From assembly GCA_027306915.1 (NCBI GenBank), contig DAHUYW010000014.1, positions 1 through 64,000 on the forward strand: DNA of 64,000 bases, written 5' to 3'. Positions 25,861-34,264 of the stretch are shown piece after piece (within the stretch, counting starts at the first letter, position 1; each line of letters starts with the position of its first letter). Source of the stretch: Spirochaetales bacterium (GTDB lineage Bacteria; Spirochaetota; Spirochaetia; DAHUYW01). A program made the translations under genes and the position numbers. The notes below the pieces were generated by a model. That model was not told the origin of the DNA. It searched no databases and saw only the letters and a program-made list of their open reading frames with translations.

Positions 25861-26805
25861 TTATCGGCGAACGTTCTCCTGCCTGTCCAGATGGGCCTCC
25901 ATCCACGAAAGGATGTCGGCGTAGATTTCCTCCCGCCCGAGCTCGTTGAGACACTCGTGGCGGGCTCCAGGGTAGAAGCGGGCAGTAACGTCGCGTTGCC
26001 CGGCACGCTTGTAGCCTCGGATGACCGCTCTCACCTTCTTTCCGTTGGCGCCGACCGGATCCCGCTCTCCGGTGATGAAGAGGAGCGGGAGCTCATGCGG
26101 CGTTGCGGAGAGGCAGGCAGCGCTGTTGGCGGAGAGAACGACCTCAAGGAGATCTCGGTAAAAGCCGGCCTGGGCAACGAACCCGCAGCGCGGATCCGCG
26201 ACATAGGCATCGACGACTGCGGTATCCCGCGAGATCCAATCGAACTCGGTGCGCGCGGGACGGAACTGCCTGTTGAAGCTTCCTCCGGCAAGGTCCTCGA
26301 GCTTCCTGCTCGGCGTATGCGCCCCTACCTTCTTGATCTCGCGCTCGACCAGCGACCGGCCGATTAAGCCCAGCAGCCCCGGATGCCCTATCGTTCCGGA
26401 GAGGATACAGCCTGCAAGCCCTCCGTGGCGGGCGATGTAGCACCGGGCGAGCGGCGAGCCCAGGCTGTGCCCGAGGAGAAAGAGCGGGAGGCCGGGAAGC
26501 TCCTTTCGAATCCGCTCGCTTAGGGCAAAGAGATCCTCGATGACCAGCTCCCATCCCTTCGTATCCGCGAAGTAGCCGATCTCCGCCTCCGACCTGGCGG
26601 TTTCTCCGTGGCCCCGCTGATCGTTCGCGTAGACCGCGAAACCCTTGCCCGTCAGGAACTCGGCGAAGGGTGCGTAGCGCGCGGAGTGCTCGGCCTTTCC
26701 GTGGACAATCTGCATCACGGCCTTCGCGGGCGCTTCCGGAAGCCAGAGACGGGCGAAAATCTCGGTGCCGCCTCCTCCCTTGTAGGTGAAGGTCTTCGCT
26801 TTCAC
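25861..26805 (-). CDS. Alpha/beta hydrolase, monoacylglycerol lipase/lysophospholipase-like
   Basis: Serine hydrolase of the hydrolase_4 (MGLL) group (314 aa). GTG 26805 is chosen over an upstream in-frame start because GGGAGG lies 5 nt before it. The oxyanion-side motif VHGKAEHSARY, the nucleophile elbow GHSLGS (Ser114), an Asp in TGERDPVG and the catalytic His in GARHECLNE are all visible. No signal peptide. Likely hydrolyses monoglycerides or lysophospholipids, but the substrate cannot be told from sequence. First gene of an operon with the CapA-like and YigZ genes. Confidence 0.9.
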   Translation of the reverse strand: MKAKTFTYKGGGGTEIFARLWLPEAPAKAVMQIVHGKAEHSARYAPFAEFLTGKGFAVYANDQRGHGETARSEAEIGYFADTKGWELVIEDLFALSERIRKELPGLPLFLLGHSLGSPLARCYIARHGGLAGCILSGTIGHPGLLGLIGRSLVEREIKKVGAHTPSRKLEDLAGGSFNRQFRPARTEFDWISRDTAVVDAYVADPRCGFVAQAGFYRDLLEVVLSANSAACLSATPHELPLLFITGERDPVGANGKKVRAVIRGYKRAGQRDVTARFYPGARHECLNELGREEIYADILSWMEAHLDRQENVRR

Positions 26806-26857
26806 GGAAGCCTCCCGACCGAGCTCATGACCGCTCGCCACCCCTGCGGTGCGGGAG

Positions 26858-28246
26858 TCACCACTTGCCGGTCTTCGCGAGCGAAGGCTTCGGGAAATCC
26901 TTGATCGCTTCGAGGTTCTGCGCGATTACCTCGTCGGGAAGGACATAGTTCTCGAGCTCGCCCGCCATGTAGGACTGATACCCCTTCAGATCGAGCAGGC
27001 CGTGGCCGCTCAGGTTGAAGATGATGACCTTCTCCTTGCCCTCCTCCTTGGCCTTCTTTGCCTCCTGGATGGCACAGGCGACGGCGTGGCTGGTCTCGGG
27101 CGCCACGATGATGCCCTCGGTGCGCGCAAAAAGGAGCGCGGAATCGAAGCATTCGAGTTGGGGTATCGCTCGCGGTGCAAGGAGCCCCTCGTTAGCCGCC
27201 TGGGAAACAAGAGGCGCCATCCCGTGGTAGCGAAGCCCGCCGGCGTGGATGGGGGCGGGGATGAAATTGTGGCCGAGGGAGTACATCGCGAGGAGCGGGG
27301 TCATGCCCGAGGCGTCGCCGATGTCGTAGACGAAGGGGCCCTTCGTGAGGCTCGGACAGGAGGTCGGCTCGACGGGGATGATCTCGATCTGGGAGCCGGC
27401 TATCTTGTCGTACACGAAGGGAAAAGAGAAGCCCGCGAAGTTGCTTCCGCCGCCGACGCATCCAATCACGATGTCCGGCTTTTTCTCGCCCGCCTTCGCA
27501 AGCTGCTTCTTCGTCTCGAGGCCGACGACGGTCTGATGGAGAAGGACGTGGTTGAGGACGCTTCCCAAGGAGTACTTGGTCTGGTGCTTGGGATCGGTGA
27601 CGGCTGCCTCTACCGCCTCGCTGATGGCTATCGCGAGGCTCCCCGGGGTGTTCGGGTCCTTTGCGAGGATATCGCGGCCGGCCTTCGTCTCCGTGCTGGG
27701 GCTCGCCACGCATTCGGCACCCCAGGTCTGCATCATCACCTTGCGGTAGGGCTTCTGTTCGAAGCTGATGCGCACCATGAAGACCTTACACTCCAGACCA
27801 ACCAGGGCACAGGAAAAGGCAAGGGCGCTTCCCCACTGGCCGGCGCCGGTTTCGGTGGTAAGGCGCTTCACCCCCTCCTTCTTGTTGTAGTAGGCCTGCG
27901 CAATGGCGGTATTCGGCTTGTGGCTTCCCGCCGGCGAGACGCTCTCGTTTTTGTAATAGATGCGCGCGGGCGTCCCGAGGGCTTTTTCCAGGCCGTAGGC
28001 ACGGTGCATCGGGGTCGGCCGCCACCGCGCGAGGTACTGAAGGATCTCCTGCGGGATGTCGATCCAGCGCTGTGAGCTCACCTCCTGCTCGATGAGGGCG
28101 TGCGGGAAGATGGGCTCGAGCATGTCGGGGGAGACGGGCTTTCCATCGGGTCCCAGGGGCGGCTGCAGGGGCGTCGGGAGGTCCGCCGCAAGGTTGTACC
28201 ACTGCCGCGGGATTTCGTCCTCGGACAGAAGGATGCGTGTAGCCAT
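26858..28246 (-). CDS. trpB: Tryptophan synthase beta chain, TrpB2 type
   Basis: PLP enzyme joining indole and serine to tryptophan (462 aa, the longer TrpB2 length). PLP lysine is Lys110 in [14 protein letters not shown]; the phosphate loop [11 protein letters not shown] is near 255. The N-terminal [16 protein letters not shown] is typical of TrpB2, which works without a tightly bound TrpA. It stands alone here, with no other trp genes, so indole salvage or a divided trp pathway is possible. Start ATG 28246 has AGGAGAGAG upstream. A promoter and a strong palindrome precede it. Confidence 0.95.
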   Translation of the reverse strand: MATRILLSEDEIPRQWYNLAADLPTPLQPPLGPDGKPVSPDMLEPIFPHALIEQEVSSQRWIDIPQEILQYLARWRPTPMHRAYGLEKALGTPARIYYKNESVSPAGSHKPNTAIAQAYYNKKEGVKRLTTETGAGQWGSALAFSCALVGLECKVFMVRISFEQKPYRKVMMQTWGAECVASPSTETKAGRDILAKDPNTPGSLAIAISEAVEAAVTDPKHQTKYSLGSVLNHVLLHQTVVGLETKKQLAKAGEKKPDIVIGCVGGGSNFAGFSFPFVYDKIAGSQIEIIPVEPTSCPSLTKGPFVYDIGDASGMTPLLAMYSLGHNFIPAPIHAGGLRYHGMAPLVSQAANEGLLAPRAIPQLECFDSALLFARTEGIIVAPETSHAVACAIQEAKKAKEEGKEKVIIFNLSGHGLLDLKGYQSYMAGELENYVLPDEVIAQNLEAIKDFPKPSLAKTGKW

Positions 28247-28285
28247 GAACTCTCTCCTTTACCGGCCAAATTGTTGCAAAAGGGG

Positions 28286-28305
28286 CGTTTCTATCCGTAG
28301 AAACG
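28286..28305. promoter_or_regulatory. Palindrome just downstream of the trpB promoter
   Basis: CGTTTCTA, 4-nt centre, TAGAAACG: perfect 8-bp arms starting at the expected transcription start of trpB and ending 40 bp before its ATG. It could be a repressor operator or a short 5' leader hairpin. It has no U-run, so it is not a terminator. Confidence 0.55.
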
Positions 28306-28312
28306 TAGAACG

Positions 28313-28341
28313 AGCGTACCGCGGTTTCGCCCGCCTGTCAA
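28313..28341 (-). promoter_or_regulatory. Promoter of trpB
   Basis: Minus strand: perfect -35 TTGACA (28336-28341), 17-nt spacer, -10 TACGCT (28313-28318). Start point near 28306. Between this promoter and the hydrogenase promoter (28342-28561) I see no gene or repeat. Confidence 0.55.
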
Positions 28342-28561
28342 GTCGTCGACGCCTGCGCGGCGGCGCGGCCGCCCTCACGCGGGGCACTCGTCGGCTGCCG
28401 CGGATTGTCTACTGGACGCCGGAAGCGGGACGGAGGCGGGAATAGCCTTCTCAAAGAGGCGCCCTTGGGGGAGTGGATGGCAGGATCGGAGAAGGGCGCG
28501 CAGCCTTTTAATGTGATAGAGGGCCTAAATAAATACCAGAAAGGTAATAATAAAATGCATA

Positions 28562-28591
28562 TTGACGTTTATAATACGATGTATCTAGAAT
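28562..28591 (+). promoter_or_regulatory. Promoter of the [FeFe]-hydrogenase operon
   Basis: TTGACG (28562-28567), 18-nt spacer, TAGAAT (28586-28591), within a markedly AT-rich stretch (about 28505-28612) that stands out from the GC-rich surroundings. The leader to the ATG at 28679 would be about 80 nt. Confidence 0.6.
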
Positions 28592-28609
28592 ACGTGAATC
28601 AAATCACAA
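28592..28609. promoter_or_regulatory. Rex- or CRP-like operator at the hydrogenase transcription start
   Basis: ACGTGA-N6-TCACAA directly abuts the -10 box and covers the expected start point. The Rex consensus is TTGTGA-N6-TCACAA; 10 of 12 fixed positions match. The CRP core TGTGA-N6-TCACA also matches with one change. The position over the start site favours a repressor, and Rex (an NADH/NAD+ sensor) is known to control fermentative hydrogenase genes. Neither regulator gene is in this window. Confidence 0.55.
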
Positions 28610-28678
28610 TTAGTTGGACGCCGACGAACAGTTGGTTCGGGCCGTCGCGTGTCTAAAGGCACCTAAAGGAGGGCTACC

Positions 28679-29224
28679 ATGACTGCCAGGACTCTCACCG
28701 CTCACGAGAAAGTGCCGCCCGCTCGTTGCGAGGGCGCGCTCACCGAGGAAGAGCTGCTACGGCGCATTGACGAGGTCATCGCGGGACGCGAAAGGAGCGA
28801 CGGCGTCCTGATTCCCGCCCTTCAAACCGCACAGAACCTCTATGGGTATCTGCCGGAGAGCGTGCTCAAACACCTAAGCGAGCGCCTTCGGATTCCCTAC
28901 AGCGAGGTGGCCGGGGTCGTCTCGTTCTACTCCTTCTTTTCGACCGTCCCCCGCGGCGACCACCTGGTGAGGGTGTGCCTCGGCACCGCCTGCTACGTCC
29001 GCGGGGCGAGCGAGGTGCTCAAGGCGATGAAGCACACCCTTGGAATCGAGGTGGGCGAGACCACGCCCGATCGACGCTTCTCCCTCGAGGTGGGGCGCTG
29101 CTTCGGGGCGTGCGGCCTCTCCCCGGTCGTCATGGTGGACGACACGGTCCATCAGCGCGTCAAGCCCGCAAAGGTGAAGGAGCTGCTTGTCCGTTATCAG
29201 GGCGAGGCCAAGGAGGACCGGTGA
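28679..29224 (+). CDS. hydC: Hydrogenase subunit, NuoE/HydC-like [2Fe-2S] protein
   Basis: Small electron-transfer subunit (181 aa) of a multimeric NAD(P)-linked hydrogenase. The thioredoxin-like [2Fe-2S] fold has its four cysteine ligands at 100, 105, 141 and 145 (VCLGTACYVRGA and GRCFGACGLSP). An N-terminal helical part (LLPALQTAQNLYG-like, residues 43-75) is the NuoE helical bundle. Start ATG 28679 follows AAAGGAGGG. Its stop overlaps the next start by one base, so the subunits are translationally coupled. Confidence 0.93.
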   Translation: MTARTLTAHEKVPPARCEGALTEEELLRRIDEVIAGRERSDGVLIPALQTAQNLYGYLPESVLKHLSERLRIPYSEVAGVVSFYSFFSTVPRGDHLVRVCLGTACYVRGASEVLKAMKHTLGIEVGETTPDRRFSLEVGRCFGACGLSPVVMVDDTVHQRVKPAKVKELLVRYQGEAKEDR

Positions 29225-32200
29225 TGAAACGAATCGAATCGGCGGCACAGCTCGCAGAGGCGGCTGCACAGGCACGCTCCTCCCGCGAGGCGGTGCGGAG
29301 GAAGGCAAGCGGAGGACGGGAGATCCTCCTGTGCGCGGGGGGCGGCTGCCTTGCGTCGGGCTCGCTCGATCTCAAGAGAGCCCTTCTTGACGAGCTGGAT
29401 TCTCGGGATATGAGCGTACCCATCATCGAGACGGGCTGCCTTGGACCCTGCGCCCGCGGCCCGGTCATCGTCGTCAACCCAGACGGCGTGCTTTATGAGA
29501 ATCTTTCGCCGGCCAACGCCTCCGCCATCGTCGAGCGCCACCTCGCGGGGGGAGAGGTGGTAGACGAGCTGGTTCACCGCGACACCGCCACAGGCAAGGC
29601 AACCCCGCTCCTGGATGAGGTCGACTTCTTCAAGAGTCAGAACAAGATTGTCCTCCGCAACTGCGGCCGCATCGATCCCCTGCGGATCGAAGACTACATC
29701 GCGGCGGAGGGCTATGCCGCCCTCGCGAAGGTGCTCACGACGATGACCTCGGATCAGGTGATCGAGGAGCTGCGTGGGTCGGGCCTGCGCGGCCGAGGCG
29801 GGGCGGGTTTTCCGGCGTGGCTAAAGTGGAGCCTGGCAAAGCGGTCGGGGGGCGATGTGAAGTACGTCGTCTGCAACGCCGACGAAGGGGACCCGGGCGC
29901 CTTCATGGACCGAAGCCTCCTCGAGGGCGATCCCCACAGCGTCATCGAGGGACTCATCATCGGGGGATTTGCGATCGGGGCGAGCCGCGGCTTCATCTAC
30001 GTCCGGGCCGAGTATCCGCTGGCGGTCGAGCGCCTCTCGGCGGCAATCGTCCAGGCGACTGAGGCGGGACTGCTCGGCAAGAACATCCTCGCATCCGGCT
30101 TCGGCTTCGACCTCGAGATCAGAATGGGTTCGGGGGCCTTCGTGTGCGGCGAGGAGACCGCGCTGCTTTCATCCATCGAGGGGAAGCGCGGCGAGCCTCG
30201 GCAGCGGCCGCCCTTCCCGGCCGAGGCCGGACTGTGGGGAAAGCCGACCGTCCTCAACAACGTCGAGACCTATGCCAACGTTCCCCCGATCCTTCTTAAG
30301 GGGGCGGACTGGTTCGCCTCGGTCGGAAGCCCGGAGAGCAAGGGGACCAAGATATTCGCCCTCGCCGGCAACGTCAACAATACCGGGCTCGTCGAGGTCC
30401 CGATCGGGACCCACCTCGGCGAGCTTATCTTCGACGTGGGCGGCGGGATCAAGGGCGGCAAGCGGTTCAAGGCCGCCCAGATTGGCGGCCCCTCGGGCGG
30501 CTGCATCCCGCGGGAGTACCTCAACGTGCCGCTCGACTACAAATCCCTCACCGAGTTGGGTGCCATCATGGGCTCCGGCGGTCTCATCGTTATGGATGAC
30601 GACTCCTGCATGGTCGACGTGGCTCGCTTCTTCCTCGAGTTCGTCCAGGACGAGTCGTGCGGCAAGTGCGTCCCCTGTCGGGTCGGCACCAAACGGATGC
30701 TTGAGATCCTCAACCGCATCTGCGGAGGCTCGGGGAGGGAGGGCGACATCGAGGAGCTCATCCGGCTCGGAAGCCAGATCAAGGACACCGCGCTCTGCGG
30801 CCTCGGTCAGACCGCGGCAAATCCGGTCCTCTCGACGATCCGCCATTTCCGCCGCGAATACGAGGAGCACATCCGCGAGCGGCACTGCGCTGCCGGGGTC
30901 TGCGCCGGGCTTGTGCGGGCCCCCTGCGAGAGCGCCTGTCCGGCTCATGTGGACGTTCCCGGTTTCGTAGGGCTCGTCGGCGAGAAGCGCTACGCCGAGG
31001 CGTTGCAGCTTCATCGCGAGCGAAATCCCTTCGCGGCGGTCTGCGCCCGGGTCTGCTTCCACAGCTGCGAAGAGAAGTGCCGCCGCGCAAGCCTGGACGA
31101 TGCGGTCTCGATCCGTGCCATCAAGCGCTTCATGGTCGACCAGGAGGTTACCGTGCAGCTTCCGCTCGTCGAAGAGAGCGCGGAGAACGCCGCGCGAAAG
31201 ATTGGGATTGTGGGTGCCGGCCCGTCAGGCCTCTCGTGCGCCTACTTCCTCGCTCGGCTTGGCTACCATCCGACGGTCTTCGAGGCCGAGGTCCGTCCCG
31301 GAGGGATGCTCACCCAGACCATCCCCGCTTACCGGCTGCCCCGAGAAACCCTCGCGCGAGAGATCCGCATGATCGAGCGGATGGGAGTCGAGATCAGGAC
31401 CGGCGTGCGGATCGGCAAGGATGTAACCCTGGCAGGACTGAAAGATTCCGGCATGGAGGCGCTCTTCCTCGGCGTCGGAGCGCCCGAGGGAGCTGCTCTC
31501 GGGGTTCCTGGCGAGGACGCGGAGGGCGTGGTTCAGGCCGTCCCCTTCCTGAAAGCCTACAACATCCGCGGCTCGGTGCCGGTCGGGCGCCGGGTAGTCG
31601 TGGTGGGCGGAGGCAATGCCGCTATCGACGCCGCGCGCACGGCCATCCGTCTCGGCGCCGAGGAGGTTGGGGTCCTTTACCGTCGCACCCAGGAGCAGAT
31701 GCCCGCCTACGCCGAGGAGATCGAAGAGGCGATAAACGAGGGTGTCAGCCTCATTACCCTCATCCAACCGGTGGAGTTCATGAAGAATGGGCAGGGTGCT
31801 GTGGCGGAGGTGCGCTGCGTCGAGATGAAGCTCGGCGACTTCGACCGCAGCGGACGGAGGCGGGCGACCGAGGCGGAGGGCCGCATGCGGACGATCGAGG
31901 CCGACCAGGTCATCGTCGCCATCGGACAGCGACTCGACGCTCGTGGTCTGCTCGGCGACCTTGCGGTCGAGCTTGCCTCCGACGGGTTCGTCAAGGCCGA
32001 CCCGCTCACTGGAGAGACCTCGCTGCCCTGGCTTTTCGCGGGCGGGGATGCAGTGAGCGGTCCCGCCTCAGTGGTCGAGGCGATAGCGGCGGGGGAGAGG
32101 GCCGCGGTCGGTATCGATGCGATGCTCACGGGAGGCGACCACGCCTTCTGGCGCAGCGAGTCGGAGATCGTAGTCCCCTTCGACCCCGATGCGGATCCCG

Positions 32201-32370
32201 TACCCTTCTCGCGAGAGAAGGTGACCTCGATCGCAGTGACCCGCAGGAGGCACAACTTCGACGAGGTCGAGCTTCCCTGGTGCGAGGCGGTAGCGATCCG
32301 CCAGAGCAAGCGCTGCCTGCGCTGCGATTACGGCAAGAGCGTGAAGGAGAAGGAAACGGCCCATGTGTAA
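29224..32370 (+). CDS. hydB: Hydrogenase flavoprotein subunit: HydB/NuoF module fused to a GltD/NfnB-like NADPH module
   Basis: Fusion of two flavoprotein modules (1048 aa). In order: thioredoxin-like [2Fe-2S] domain (30-115, CAGGGCLASGS and ETGCLGPCARGP); NuoF FMN/NADH domain (140-490, GLRGRGGAGFPAW and VCNADEGDPGAFMDR); SLBB; NuoF [4Fe-4S] site ESCGKCVPCRVGT; a DPYD-like ferredoxin helical domain (CESACPAHVDVPG, then CARVCFHSCEEKC); FAD site GAGPSG near 664; NAD(P) site GGGNAA near 795 with LYRR, which in GltD binds the NADP phosphate. Standard HydB ends in a two-[4Fe-4S] ferredoxin domain, absent here. The complex may link H2, ferredoxin, NADH and NADPH; that role is inferred. It overlaps hydA by 8 bp. 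Confidence 0.92.
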   Translation: MKRIESAAQLAEAAAQARSSREAVRRKASGGREILLCAGGGCLASGSLDLKRALLDELDSRDMSVPIIETGCLGPCARGPVIVVNPDGVLYENLSPANASAIVERHLAGGEVVDELVHRDTATGKATPLLDEVDFFKSQNKIVLRNCGRIDPLRIEDYIAAEGYAALAKVLTTMTSDQVIEELRGSGLRGRGGAGFPAWLKWSLAKRSGGDVKYVVCNADEGDPGAFMDRSLLEGDPHSVIEGLIIGGFAIGASRGFIYVRAEYPLAVERLSAAIVQATEAGLLGKNILASGFGFDLEIRMGSGAFVCGEETALLSSIEGKRGEPRQRPPFPAEAGLWGKPTVLNNVETYANVPPILLKGADWFASVGSPESKGTKIFALAGNVNNTGLVEVPIGTHLGELIFDVGGGIKGGKRFKAAQIGGPSGGCIPREYLNVPLDYKSLTELGAIMGSGGLIVMDDDSCMVDVARFFLEFVQDESCGKCVPCRVGTKRMLEILNRICGGSGREGDIEELIRLGSQIKDTALCGLGQTAANPVLSTIRHFRREYEEHIRERHCAAGVCAGLVRAPCESACPAHVDVPGFVGLVGEKRYAEALQLHRERNPFAAVCARVCFHSCEEKCRRASLDDAVSIRAIKRFMVDQEVTVQLPLVEESAENAARKIGIVGAGPSGLSCAYFLARLGYHPTVFEAEVRPGGMLTQTIPAYRLPRETLAREIRMIERMGVEIRTGVRIGKDVTLAGLKDSGMEALFLGVGAPEGAALGVPGEDAEGVVQAVPFLKAYNIRGSVPVGRRVVVVGGGNAAIDAARTAIRLGAEEVGVLYRRTQEQMPAYAEEIEEAINEGVSLITLIQPVEFMKNGQGAVAEVRCVEMKLGDFDRSGRRRATEAEGRMRTIEADQVIVAIGQRLDARGLLGDLAVELASDGFVKADPLTGETSLPWLFAGGDAVSGPASVVEAIAAGERAAVGIDAMLTGGDHAFWRSESEIVVPFDPDADPVPFSREKVTSIAVTRRRHNFDEVELPWCEAVAIRQSKRCLRCDYGKSVKEKETAHV

Positions 32371-34225
32371 GATCACTATCAACCAACAGCTGGTCGAGGC
32401 CGAGCGCGGGTCGACGATCCTGGAGGCCGCTCGCCGGGCCGGCGTTCGCATTCCGACCCTTTGTCACCTCGAGGGTCACCCGGCCATCGGCGCCTGTCGC
32501 GTCTGCCTCGTCGAGGTGGAGGGGGCCAAGGCGCTTGTTCCCTCGTGCGCCACTCCGATTTCCGACGGCATGAAGATTCGAACGGCGAGTCGGCGCGTGC
32601 GCGAGGCGCGACGCACCGTGGTCGAGCTGCTCTTGAGCGAGCACGAGGGCGATTGCCAGTACTGCGACCGTGCGGAGGGGTGCGAGCTTCGCCAGCTCGC
32701 CTCCGATCTCGGTATTCGCGAGGCACGCTACTCAGGCGAGACCAATCCAGTCGTGATAGACGCGAGCACTCCGGCCCTCGTGCGGGACTCGGGGAAATGC
32801 ATTAAGTGCCGCCGCTGCGTCACGGTGTGCAACGAGATCCAGGCGGTCGGCGCGCTTTCGCCGCAGCGGCGCGGCTTCGCCACGGTCATCGGCCCGGCCT
32901 TCGCGAGCGCTCTCGACTCGGTCGCCTGCGTGCAGTGCGGCCAGTGCGCGGCGGTCTGTCCGGTCGGCGCCATAACCGAGAGCTCCCAGATCCGGCAGGT
33001 GTGGGATTCGATCGACGATCCGAAGAAGCACGTCGTCGTTCAAACCGCCCCCGCGATACGGGCGGCCCTCGGCGAATGCTTTGACTATCCCCCCGGAACC
33101 CTTGTGACCGGGAAGATGGTGAGCGCCCTGCGTCAGCTCGGCTTCGACGCGGTCTTCGACACGAACTTCGCCGCCGATCTCACCATTCTGGAGGAGGGGA
33201 CCGAGCTCCTCGAGCGGCTCCGCTCCGCACTCGACCCGCGATCCGGCGACGGATCGGCCGCGGGAGGCGCCGCCGCTTTGAAGGCCGCTCTCAAATCCGG
33301 CTCGAATGGGGGCGAGGCTCACGGCGCCCATTCCGCCGTGGCCCTTCCCCAGTTCACCAGCTGTTGCCCGGGCTGGATCAAGTTCGCCGAGTACTTCTAC
33401 CCGGAGCTTCTGCCGAATCTTTCTACCTGCAAGTCGCCGCAGCAGATGTTCGGAGCGGTCGCGAAGACCTACTACGCGGCAAATGCGGGAGTGAAGCCCG
33501 AGGACGTGGTCGTGGTCTCGGTGATGCCCTGCACGGCCAAGAAGTTCGAGGCGGGTCGGCCCGAGATGTGCGCGAGCGGGATGCGGGACGTCGACTACGT
33601 GCTTACGACTCGCGAGCTCGGCGCGATGTTGAAAGCGGCGGGGATCGACTTCGCGCAGCTGCCCGATGGAGCCATGGATTCACCCCTCGGACTCTCAAGC
33701 GGCGCCGCCGACATCTTCGCAAACACCGGCGGCGTCATGGAGGCGGCGCTCCGCACGGTCTACGAGATCGTATCCGGAAGCCCCCTGCCGACGAAGGATC
33801 TCCACGTTGCGCCCATCGAGGGTCTGGTCGGAGTCAAGGAGGCGGCGATCCCCATAACCGAGACGACACCGGAATGGGCCTTCCTGAAGGGAGTCGAGCT
33901 CAAGGTTGCGGTCGCCCACGGTCTTGCCAACGCCGCGAAGCTCATCGAGCTCATGAAGCTGGGAAAGGCCTCGTACCACTTCGTTGAGGTCATGAGCTGT
34001 CCAGGCGGATGCATCGGCGGAGGCGGCCAACCCCGCTTCACCACCGACGATATCCGCCGTGCGCGAATCCGGGCGATCTACCAGGAAGACGAGGGCAAGC
34101 CGGTACGGAAGTCGCACGAGAATCCCGATATCGGTCGCATTTATCGCGATTTCCTCGGCAAGCCCCTCGGCGAGCGGTCGCACCGGCTGCTCCACACGCG
34201 CTACGAGCGCCGGGCTCGGGTGTAG
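32363..34225 (+). CDS. hydA: [FeFe]-hydrogenase catalytic subunit
   Basis: Reversible H2 production at the H-cluster (620 aa). Order of clusters: N-terminal [2Fe-2S] domain (CHLEGHPAIGACRVC and SCATP), His/Cys3 [4Fe-4S] site (HEGDCQYC ... C), two [4Fe-4S] ferredoxin sites (CIKCRRCVTVC, CVQCGQCAAVC), then the H-cluster motifs TSCCPGW (332-338), MPCTAKKFE (388-396) and CPGGCIGGGGQP (546-557). All binding cysteines are present. A Gly/Ala/Ser-rich insert of about 40 residues lies just before TSCCPGW. The C-terminus is the normal small-subunit region. Maturases HydE/F/G are not in the window. Confidence 0.97.
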   Translation: MCKITINQQLVEAERGSTILEAARRAGVRIPTLCHLEGHPAIGACRVCLVEVEGAKALVPSCATPISDGMKIRTASRRVREARRTVVELLLSEHEGDCQYCDRAEGCELRQLASDLGIREARYSGETNPVVIDASTPALVRDSGKCIKCRRCVTVCNEIQAVGALSPQRRGFATVIGPAFASALDSVACVQCGQCAAVCPVGAITESSQIRQVWDSIDDPKKHVVVQTAPAIRAALGECFDYPPGTLVTGKMVSALRQLGFDAVFDTNFAADLTILEEGTELLERLRSALDPRSGDGSAAGGAAALKAALKSGSNGGEAHGAHSAVALPQFTSCCPGWIKFAEYFYPELLPNLSTCKSPQQMFGAVAKTYYAANAGVKPEDVVVVSVMPCTAKKFEAGRPEMCASGMRDVDYVLTTRELGAMLKAAGIDFAQLPDGAMDSPLGLSSGAADIFANTGGVMEAALRTVYEIVSGSPLPTKDLHVAPIEGLVGVKEAAIPITETTPEWAFLKGVELKVAVAHGLANAAKLIELMKLGKASYHFVEVMSCPGGCIGGGGQPRFTTDDIRRARIRAIYQEDEGKPVRKSHENPDIGRIYRDFLGKPLGERSHRLLHTRYERRARV

Positions 34226-34264
34226 GAGCGGGGACGACGGATCCCTTCGACTGCGCGGCGGCTG

